Source: Bacillota bacterium
GTDB lineage: Bacteria > Bacillota_E > Sulfobacillia > Sulfobacillales > Sulfobacillaceae
Reading direction: 5' to 3'
DNA length: 12,599 nt
Assembly (NCBI GenBank): GCA_021802225.1
Contig: JAKAAS010000014.1
Location: forward strand, 1 to 12,599
This document shows positions 6,900 through 12,599 of the stretch, piece after piece. A program made the translations under genes and the position numbers. The notes beneath the pieces are model-generated. The model was not told where the DNA came from. It searched no databases and worked only from the letters and a program-made list of their open reading frames with translations. Each line of letters opens with the position of its first letter. The first letter of the stretch is position 1.

Positions 6900-6924
6900 T
6901 CTGCCGTCCTGGCATCTCCTTCCC

Positions 6925-6953
6925 TTGGCAGCACCGCGTGAACAGTGTATATT
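6925..6953 (+). promoter_or_regulatory. Promoter of leuCD
   Basis: TTGGCA (6925-6930) and TATATT (6948-6953), each one mismatch from consensus, are separated by exactly 17 bases. Transcription would start at about 6960, leaving a leader of about 160 nt before leuC. That leader has an inverted repeat GTGCGC/GCGCAC with a ten-base loop (7021-7042) and a T6 run after a short CTGG/CCAG stem (about 6981-7011) that could be a weak attenuator. Confidence 0.65.
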
Positions 6954-7119
6954 TTTCTGAACACCTCTGCATAAAGCAATCTGGTGTCTCCCCTGCGGTT
7001 TCCAGCTTTTTTGGGCAGACCGTGCGCCCGCCCTCAAGCGCACCGGGGAAAAGACCGAGGGATCTATGCCTCTTAGACAAGGCAGGCCTGTGTCCATTAC
7101 TTATAGAGAAGGTGATGCA

Positions 7120-8538
7120 ATGCCGCCAATGACGTTATTTGAAAAAATCTGGCAAGATCATGTTGTCATGCAAGAGACGGGACAGCCCGCACTGATTTAC
7201 ATCGATCTCCATCTCGTCCACGAAGTGACTTCCCCTCAGGCTTTCGAAGGTCTGCGCATGCATGGGCGCATTGTGAGACGTCCTGAGCGGACGTTCGCGG
7301 TCATGGACCACAACGTCCCGACGACCGACCGCACAGTTCCTGTCGCTGACCCCATAGCCCGCCGCCAGATGGATCTGTTGGAAGAAAACTGTGTCGCCGC
7401 TGGCATCCCCCTATTCAATTTGCATCACCCTGACCAAGGCATTGTGCATATTATTGGACCGGAGCAGGGATTGACCCAGCCAGGAATGACCATTGTCTGT
7501 GGCGACAGCCATACCGCGACGCACGGGGCGTTTGGCGCCTTGGCTTTCGGCATAGGCACCAGTGAGGTGGAGCATGTGCTCGCCACCCAGTGCCTTGTCC
7601 AGTCGCGTCCCAAAACCATGGCTGTGCATTTTTCCGGGCAGCGCCCCCAGGGGGTAACCCCCAAAGACATGATTCTGGCCTTGATTGGAAAAATCGGCAC
7701 CTCTGGCGCTACCGGCTACGTTATCGAGTACACCGGAGATGCGGTCCACGCGTTGAGCATGGAAGAGCGCATGACCCTGTGCAACATGTCCATCGAGGCG
7801 GGAGCTCGGGCCGGGATGGTCTCTCCTGACCAAATCACCGTCGACTATCTGAAAGGGCGCCCCCACGTCCCGCAAGGCGACCAGTTTGCCGAGACGTCCG
7901 CCCGCTGGCTCAGTTACGCGACGGATCCGGGAGCTTCCTATGACCGCACCGTTACCATTGAGCTGGAGGATATGATTCCGATGGTCACCTGGGGCACGAG
8001 CCCCGGGATGGTCCTCCGAATCGACGAGGAAATTCCTCACCCGGACGCCTTCTCCGACCCGGCGGCCAGGGAATCCGCGCAGTATGCGCTGGAGTATATG
8101 GGCCTTGAACCTGGCACCGCGCTGACGGACATCCCCATTGAACGGGTATTCATCGGGTCATGCACCAACGGCCGTCTGGAAGATCTGCAGAGCGCGGCGG
8201 ACATCGTGCGCGGTCAGCACGTCCACCCTGGCGTGCGCGCGATGGTCGTGCCAGGTTCGGGCCTGGTGAAGCGCTCAGCCGAGGCTCTAGGGCTGGACAT
8301 GATATTCAAAGAAGCAGGGTTTGAGTGGCGGGAGCCCGGATGCAGCATGTGCCTCGGAATGAATCCCGATATTCTCGAGCCGGGTGAGCGCTGCGCCTCC
8401 ACGTCGAACCGCAATTTCGAGGGGCGCCAAGGTAAAGGCGGGCGCACTCACCTAGTCAGTCCGGAAATGGCCGCGGCCGCCGCGCTGTACGGCCACTTTG
8501 TGGATGTACGCACCTTGTCAAAGGAGGTTTCCCGATGA
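7120..8538 (+). CDS. leuC: 3-isopropylmalate dehydratase large subunit
   Basis: 472 residues, the normal length for bacterial LeuC. With LeuD it converts 2-isopropylmalate to 3-isopropylmalate in leucine biosynthesis, in the cytosol. The aconitase-type (PF00330) domain is complete: [16 protein letters not shown] near the start, [20 protein letters not shown] (127-146), and the three 4Fe-4S cysteines at C348 (FIGSCTNGR), C408 and C411 (GCSMCLGMN), which match the spacing of E. coli LeuC. The start at 7120 is chosen because AGAAGGTG precedes it and the protein then begins [10 protein letters not shown]; the frame is open from an ATG at 7066 that would add 18 unrelated residues. Its last codons contain the ribosome site of leuD, whose ATG overlaps the TGA stop (ATGA), so the two subunits are co-translated. 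Confidence 0.97.
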   Translation: MPPMTLFEKIWQDHVVMQETGQPALIYIDLHLVHEVTSPQAFEGLRMHGRIVRRPERTFAVMDHNVPTTDRTVPVADPIARRQMDLLEENCVAAGIPLFNLHHPDQGIVHIIGPEQGLTQPGMTIVCGDSHTATHGAFGALAFGIGTSEVEHVLATQCLVQSRPKTMAVHFSGQRPQGVTPKDMILALIGKIGTSGATGYVIEYTGDAVHALSMEERMTLCNMSIEAGARAGMVSPDQITVDYLKGRPHVPQGDQFAETSARWLSYATDPGASYDRTVTIELEDMIPMVTWGTSPGMVLRIDEEIPHPDAFSDPAARESAQYALEYMGLEPGTALTDIPIERVFIGSCTNGRLEDLQSAADIVRGQHVHPGVRAMVVPGSGLVKRSAEALGLDMIFKEAGFEWREPGCSMCLGMNPDILEPGERCASTSNRNFEGRQGKGGRTHLVSPEMAAAAALYGHFVDVRTLSKEVSR

Positions 8539-9122
8539 CCCCACTGCGCCAGCACCGCGGCCTAGCCGCCCCGCTGCACCGTTCCAACGTAGACACCGAC
8601 CAGATTATTCCCAAACAGTTTCTCAAAAGGGTCGAGCGCACGGGATTTGGAGAATTTCTCTTTTTCGACTGGCGCTACGATGAAAATGGACAGCCCAATC
8701 CGGACTTTGTGCTCAATCACCCACAGTATGTTGGCTCGAGCATCCTTATCGCCGGCAGCAACTTTGGATGCGGCTCGTCTCGTGAACATGCCCCCTGGGC
8801 TTTGGCCGACTATGGCTTTCGCGTCATTATCGCTTCATCCTATGCGGACATTTTCTATAACAACTGTTTCAAAAATGGCATGCTGCCGCTGATCCTTCCG
8901 GAAAGCGATGTCGCCCGGCTGATGGCCCAAGCGGAGGGACCCGAGCCCTTTATCCTGACAGTCGACGTGGAAAACCTGAACGTCGCCACGGAGGACGGAA
9001 CCACATATCCCTTCACGCTCGACCCATATCTCCAGCAGACCCTGGTGGAGGGTCTCGATGACATTGCACGCACCCTCCGGCACGATGACCGCATCGCCCT
9101 CTTTGAATCCCAGCATTCGTGA
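8535..9122 (+). CDS. leuD: 3-isopropylmalate dehydratase small subunit
   Basis: 195 residues, full length for LeuD (about 190-200). This is the swivel domain (PF00694) that completes the active site of isopropylmalate isomerase with LeuC. Marks seen: [15 protein letters not shown] (17-31) and [17 protein letters not shown] (74-90), the substrate-binding and glycine/serine loops of the family, then the [16 protein letters not shown] block. The start overlaps the leuC stop by ATGA, with AAGGAGG (8521-8527) seven bases upstream inside leuC. No other leu gene follows; a strong terminator closes the operon, so leuA and leuB must lie elsewhere. Confidence 0.97.
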   Translation: MTPLRQHRGLAAPLHRSNVDTDQIIPKQFLKRVERTGFGEFLFFDWRYDENGQPNPDFVLNHPQYVGSSILIAGSNFGCGSSREHAPWALADYGFRVIIASSYADIFYNNCFKNGMLPLILPESDVARLMAQAEGPEPFILTVDVENLNVATEDGTTYPFTLDPYLQQTLVEGLDDIARTLRHDDRIALFESQHS

Positions 9123-9141
9123 GACCCAGGGTGCCCAAAAG

Positions 9142-9181
9142 AAAAGGCCTCCAGCAAAAATGCCTGCTGGAGGCCTTTTTT
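9142..9181. terminator. Bidirectional intrinsic terminator between leuD and the eamA-type gene
   Basis: A perfect 15-bp stem (9142-9156 with 9165-9179) has an eight-base loop and is followed by TTTTTT (9176-9181). On the minus strand the mirrored A-tract gives TTTTCTTTT, so it also serves the convergent EamA-type gene ending at 9210. Confidence 0.95.
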
Positions 9182-9209
9182 ATTCTCCCCGTCCTCTGCC
9201 GTATCCCTG

Positions 9210-10103
9210 CTACGACACAGCCGCAATCCGGCGGTCACGCCCCATGTACAGCGCCAGCAAAATGGCGGCAGAGCCCATGTAAAACGGCAGGGAAAGGGGG
9301 GCCGGCGTAATCCAGGCCGACAGCACTACCCCCAGCACAGGCTGAAGATACAGGAACAGGGCCATGATCGCCACCGGAATTCTGGATGCCGTCACCATCC
9401 ACAAGAAATATGCCAGCGCCGTCCCTAGCAGTCCCAGATACAGGCTCGCCCACAAGGCCGGGCCGGTCCAGTGCTGAGGCCAATGCGCCCCCGTCAGCAG
9501 CCAAAGCGGAACGGCGCCGAGAAATCCGGCGGCAAAAGTGCCCGCCGTGGCCTGCAGCGGGGACAGGCGGCGGCTTAAGGAGGAAGAGTAGACATTGTAG
9601 ACGGCAAAGCAGCCCAACGCCGATAGCAGCAAGATGTCCCCCAGCCCGTAGCCGCGGACACCGGGGCGGGGAAAACCCGCGACTGCCCACGCTCCCAGCA
9701 CCGCGACGCCCAGGGCCCACCGCCGGGATACCGGCAGCCGCTCTTTCAGCAGCAAGCTGGCCATGAGAGCCGTCAGCAGCGGTTCCAGCGCGATAGATAT
9801 CGCAGCCATCGCGGGGGTGGAAGCTTTCAGTCCCTGGGTCTGGAGGACTAGAGGCAGGGAAAATCCGGTAATTCCCAGAAACAGCGTGCGCACCACAGCC
9901 TTGGGAGTCCAGTTGGCGCGTCCTTGGATTATGAATGGGGCAAAGAGGACAGTCCCTGCGAAGAGGCGAAACATCGTCAGAAAGGTCGCATCCATTGATG
10001 TCAGGGCCAGTGCGGTGGCCGGATACGTTCCTGCCCATATCAAATTCATCGCCAGCAGCGAGAAAAGGTCTGGGAGCTTGGTTCGCGACATATTGGTTCC
10101 CAT
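9210..10103 (-). CDS. EamA/DMT-family transporter, probable metabolite exporter
   Basis: 297 residues with ten predicted membrane helices in two EamA repeats (PF00892), about 12-145 and 154-287. Repeat one has LLAMNLIWAGTYPATALAL and ends with LEPLLTALMASLLLKERL (106-123); repeat two has the matching LQPVLGVVLSAW (253-264). That proline/glutamate signature is typical of drug/metabolite transporters of the YdcZ/RhaT/EamA group. The start at 10103 is chosen for AGGAGG seven bases upstream; the open frame extends to 10160, inside the preceding gene. It begins 22 bases after the TSUP-type gene stop, so the two form an operon. Substrates of this family vary (amino acids, nucleosides, drugs) and cannot be read here. 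Confidence 0.9.
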   Translation of the reverse strand: MGTNMSRTKLPDLFSLLAMNLIWAGTYPATALALTSMDATFLTMFRLFAGTVLFAPFIIQGRANWTPKAVVRTLFLGITGFSLPLVLQTQGLKASTPAMAAISIALEPLLTALMASLLLKERLPVSRRWALGVAVLGAWAVAGFPRPGVRGYGLGDILLLSALGCFAVYNVYSSSLSRRLSPLQATAGTFAAGFLGAVPLWLLTGAHWPQHWTGPALWASLYLGLLGTALAYFLWMVTASRIPVAIMALFLYLQPVLGVVLSAWITPAPLSLPFYMGSAAILLALYMGRDRRIAAVS

Positions 10104-10125
10104 GTTTTTTCCTCCTGCGTCTAGT

Positions 10126-10866
10126 TTAGGCGATGACGAGCCGGATGCCGGCGAAGGCAAGAACCACTAGGACCAGGATTTGAAATTTTTTGGCATCAAT
10201 GCGGAAATGCAGGAAGTTCCCCCCCACAAGCCCGATGGCGACAGCCGGCAGCAGCCACATCGAGGTGACAGCGGTCTCAGCGCTCAAGAGTCCGAGAACA
10301 AAATACAGTGACCCGCGCACCACAGTGTCCGTCACCGCAATAAACTGAAACGTCGCCCGGAAGGCGCGTTTGTCCAGGTGCCGCATTTGGAAATAGGCCA
10401 CAATCGACGGTCCCCCGCCGCCATAAAGGCTGCCGATGAGCCCGCCCAGAAATCCCAAGGGAGCCCCCCACTGCCTAGCCGCCTTGGGCAGGCGCTCGGG
10501 CCGGGTCACGGCCGCATAGAGGACATACAGAAGGATGAAAACTCCCAGCAGCAGGGTCACACTTTGCGCGGAGACTGCCTTTAAAATCCATGCCCCCACA
10601 ATCAGCCCCAGAATCGTGAAAGGCCACAGCCACGGTATCTCCGTCCAGCGGATCTCCTTAAAATCATAGGATCCCAACGCCAGCGACGCGACACCATCAA
10701 GTAGAAAGACTACCGGCACCACCTGTTTAATCGGCAGAAAAAATATCAGCAAAGACACCGAAATAAGGCCGGAACCGAATCCCAGCATGCCCCGGATGGC
10801 AAAGGCAGCCAGCACAATCAGAAAGGCCCACAGGTAAGGGTCGGCAGCAAAATATCCAAAATGCAT
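10126..10866 (-). CDS. TSUP-family (TauE/SafE) membrane transporter
   Basis: 246 residues, usual for PF01925. About eight hydrophobic helices form two repeats. Each repeat holds the glycine-rich family loop: GMLGFGSGLISVSLL (26-40) and GFLGGLIGSLYGGGGPSIVAYF (138-159, the GGGGP core at 149-153). Members move sulfite, sulfonates, sulfoacetate or similar anions, mostly outward. GGGAGGG five bases before the ATG fixes the start, and a good promoter lies about 45 bases upstream. It is first in an operon with the EamA-type exporter. No sulfur gene is in the window, so a sulfur substrate is only a family-level guess. Confidence 0.88.
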   Translation of the reverse strand: MHFGYFAADPYLWAFLIVLAAFAIRGMLGFGSGLISVSLLIFFLPIKQVVPVVFLLDGVASLALGSYDFKEIRWTEIPWLWPFTILGLIVGAWILKAVSAQSVTLLLGVFILLYVLYAAVTRPERLPKAARQWGAPLGFLGGLIGSLYGGGGPSIVAYFQMRHLDKRAFRATFQFIAVTDTVVRGSLYFVLGLLSAETAVTSMWLLPAVAIGLVGGNFLHFRIDAKKFQILVLVVLAFAGIRLVIA

Positions 10867-10909
10867 CAGAACCCTCCCATGTCTTCCAAGCGCTTAAGAA
10901 GATGATGAA

Positions 10910-10938
10910 ATTCTACGCGAACAGCGATTATCTGACAA
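10910..10938 (-). promoter_or_regulatory. Promoter of the TSUP-EamA operon
   Basis: On the minus strand TTGTCA (10933-10938) and TAGAAT (10910-10915) are 17 bases apart, each one mismatch from the sigma-A consensus. Transcription would start at about 10903. The 5' leader contains the palindrome AAGCGCTT (10889-10896), a possible operator. Confidence 0.7.
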
Positions 10939-11002
10939 GGTCGGCCTCCCCTCTCTGTCCGCTGATATAACCAAAAGTTTACTTTCCTATAGAAAACAGT
11001 CA

Positions 11003-11032
11003 TTAGCCAGAATAGGAAGGGACCAGTATAGT
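11003..11032 (+). promoter_or_regulatory. Weak candidate promoter of sucA
   Basis: TATAGT (11027-11032) is preceded at 18 bases by TTAGCC (11003-11008), a poor -35. Nothing better is seen between the divergent TSUP gene and sucA. A start at about 11039 would give a leader of about 108 nt. Confidence 0.3.
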
Positions 11033-11045
11033 TAGAGGCGGATAA

Positions 11046-11119
11046 GGGGCGGTGATCAGCACTGCCTCCTGGAAGATTTTTGGGTGGCGAGGATATTTTT
11101 GTGGGTTCGGGTTATCCTC
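11046..11119 (+). promoter_or_regulatory. Two hairpins in the sucA leader
   Basis: Hairpin one: GGGGCGGTG (11046-11054), loop ATCAG, CACTGCCTC (11060-11068), nine pairs including two G-U. Hairpin two: GAGGATA (11089-11095) with TATCCTC (11113-11119) around a 17-base loop, ending 12 bases before the sucA ribosome site. ATTTTT (11076-11081) follows the first stem by seven bases, so it is at best a weak attenuator. No known riboswitch was recognised. Confidence 0.35.
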
Positions 11120-11146
11120 ACATATGGTAAGAAGGAGATGGAAATT

Positions 11147-12599
11147 ATGGCAGCTCGCGTGCACTACACGTCGTGGCAAGATTTTTACGGACCAAACGCT
11201 GGCTATATTATCGAGTTGTATGAAAATTACCTGCGCGACCCGCAGTCGGTTGACACCGCAACGCGCAGCCTCTTTGAAGAGTGGGGACCGCCGCCTATGG
11301 AATTGCCGTCAGCCGACACCGTCTCCACGGGCGTGGATGGGGAGACGCTGAATATCATCAGCCAAGGAACCGAACTCGCCCGCAACATCCGGGATTTGGG
11401 CCACTTGCAGGCTCACCTCAATCCCTTGGCGCAAACGGTTTCCACTTCGCCCCTGCTGCAATTGGAGACCTACGGACTGACTGCCGAAAAGCTCCAGCAA
11501 ATACCGGCGCAAAGCCTGTGGCCAGATTGCGGTCCAGAACTGCGCACGGGATGGGACGTGATTCAGCACCTGTTCACCCTCTATACGGGAACTTTAGCTT
11601 ACGAATTCAGCCATGTTCACAATCCCGAGGAGCGGCAATGGCTGGACAACTACGTGGATTCGAACCGGGTCCGCCCTAATTTGTCTGTCGTGGAAAAGCG
11701 CTCCCTCCTGCGCCGCCTGATCGGGGTAGACCAATTCGAAAAGTTTTTGCACCACACATTTGTGGGTCAAAAACGGTTTTCTATTGAAGGCACCGACGCC
11801 ATGGTGCCGATGCTCGACCAGCTGATTCACCTGGCAGCCTCGGGTACAGCGATACGGGACGTGGTCATCGGCATGGCGCACCGCGGCCGCCTAAATGTGC
11901 TCGCGCACATTCTCGGAAAACCCTATGCGGACATTTTTGCCGAATTTCACAGCGCGCCCAATAAAGACTTGGTCCCCTCTGCAGGGTCCTCAGGCATCAC
12001 ATTTGGCTGGACGGGCGACGTGAAATATCACTTGGGCGCCCGCAAAATCATGCAGGACTCGAATATGGTCGAAATGCATTTGACCCTCGCTGACAATCCC
12101 AGCCACCTGGAGTTCGTGGACCCCGTGGTGGAGGGGATGGCCCGCGCCGTCCAAGATTCCCGCGAACGTCCCGGACTGCCAGTGCAGGATGCTGACCGCG
12201 CTTTGGCCGTGCTGATTCACGGAGACGCCTCCTTTCCCGGAGAGGGCGTAGTCTCGGAAACTCTTAACCTGTCCCGTCTAGAAGCCTATAACACGGGCGG
12301 CACGGTGCACATAATCGCCAACAATGTCCTTGGGTTCACGACAGAACCCGATCAGGGCCGCAGCACGCTGTATGCCAGCGACCTGGCCAAAGGCTTCGAG
12401 ATCCCCATTGTGCACGTCAACGCCGATGATGCCGAAGCCTGCCTGGGTGTAACCAAGATGGCCCACATTTACCGGCAGACATTCCACAAGGACTTCCTGA
12501 TTGACCTGGTGGGTTACCGGCGCTGGGGCCACAATGAAGGCGATGACCCCAGCGTAACCCAGCCCGTACTGTATGAAGCCGCCAGTTTTCATCGGCGGA
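11147..12599 (+). CDS. sucA: 2-oxoglutarate dehydrogenase E1 component, partial (C-terminus beyond window)
   Basis: 484 codons from the ATG at 11147 (GAAGGAGA upstream) to the right edge; full proteins have about 930-960 residues, so about half is present. E1 uses thiamine diphosphate to decarboxylate 2-oxoglutarate and pass the succinyl group to E2 (SucB) in the TCA cycle. The N-terminus YIIELYENYLRDPQSVD (20-36) is the E2-binding region specific to E1o (PF16078). The ThDP domain (PF00676) shows GMAHRGRLNVLAHILGKPYA (242-261), DVKYHLG (291-297), NPSHLEFVDP (317-326), the metal site HGDASFPGEG (358-367) with D360, and NNVLGFTTEP (392-401). These match H, D and N positions of E. coli SucA. RWGHNEGDDPS (459-469) closes the visible part. 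sucB would be expected just downstream. Confidence 0.97.
   Translation, partial: MAARVHYTSWQDFYGPNAGYIIELYENYLRDPQSVDTATRSLFEEWGPPPMELPSADTVSTGVDGETLNIISQGTELARNIRDLGHLQAHLNPLAQTVSTSPLLQLETYGLTAEKLQQIPAQSLWPDCGPELRTGWDVIQHLFTLYTGTLAYEFSHVHNPEERQWLDNYVDSNRVRPNLSVVEKRSLLRRLIGVDQFEKFLHHTFVGQKRFSIEGTDAMVPMLDQLIHLAASGTAIRDVVIGMAHRGRLNVLAHILGKPYADIFAEFHSAPNKDLVPSAGSSGITFGWTGDVKYHLGARKIMQDSNMVEMHLTLADNPSHLEFVDPVVEGMARAVQDSRERPGLPVQDADRALAVLIHGDASFPGEGVVSETLNLSRLEAYNTGGTVHIIANNVLGFTTEPDQGRSTLYASDLAKGFEIPIVHVNADDAEACLGVTKMAHIYRQTFHKDFLIDLVGYRRWGHNEGDDPSVTQPVLYEAASFHRR

Noticed and set aside
6925..6940. T-box-like sequence GGCAGCACCGCG upstream of leuC
   Set aside because: Ten of twelve bases match the T-box core, but there is no specifier stem upstream (a small gene ends at 6899) and the motif lies within the leuCD promoter, so it would not be transcribed from it.
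7411..8040. Minus-strand frame of 209 codons inside leuC
   Set aside because: Antisense shadow of the well-conserved leuC coding sequence.
9235..10038. Minus-strand frame of 267 codons overlapping the EamA-type gene
   Set aside because: Alternative frame of the same strand; it lacks membrane helices and a ribosome site, whereas the 9210-10103 frame has two EamA repeats.
1..12599. CRISPR array, phage genes, defence or toxin-antitoxin systems
   Set aside because: No regularly spaced repeats, cas genes, phage structural genes or toxin-antitoxin pairs were seen.

Overview
The window looks like chromosomal DNA of a Gram-positive (Bacillota) bacterium, possibly an acidophilic Sulfobacillus-like lineage. 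That guess rests on the moderately high GC content, strong AGGAGG-type ribosome sites, a LeuCD pair in the short bacterial style, an E1o-type 2-oxoglutarate dehydrogenase and an IS1182-family element. No rRNA or marker gene is present, so the genus is only a guess.

Left region (1-4131, minus strand): a tightly packed three-gene membrane operon. It reads, in transcription order, a TIGR00374/PF03706 'flippase-like' membrane protein, a family 2 glycosyltransferase with N-terminal membrane helices, and a large YfhO-family membrane protein that runs off the left edge. The first stop codon overlaps the next ribosome site, and the second junction is an ATGA overlap. By analogy with three-component surface glycosylation in Firmicutes, the set could make a lipid-linked sugar, move it across the membrane and transfer it outside the cell.

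Middle region (4132-7119): a divergent intergenic region split by an 1861-bp IS1182-family insertion with 19-bp terminal inverted repeats. Its transposase is interrupted by a frame change at a run of seven G. Both flanks of the IS are rich in hairpins but hold no convincing gene. To the right lies a strong promoter driving a 47-residue single-helix membrane protein of unknown role, which the size-limited ORF calls miss.

Right region (7120-12599): leuC-leuD (isopropylmalate isomerase, leucine biosynthesis) with their own promoter and a 160-nt leader, ending in a bidirectional terminator. Convergent to them is a two-gene minus-strand operon, a TSUP-type transporter followed by an EamA/DMT-type exporter, with a clear promoter. 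Diverging from that, sucA (E1 of 2-oxoglutarate dehydrogenase) starts behind a hairpin-containing leader and runs off the right edge.

The window is mostly core metabolism and envelope genes. The most interesting parts are the glycosylation-like operon, the small membrane protein, and the folded DNA around the IS.
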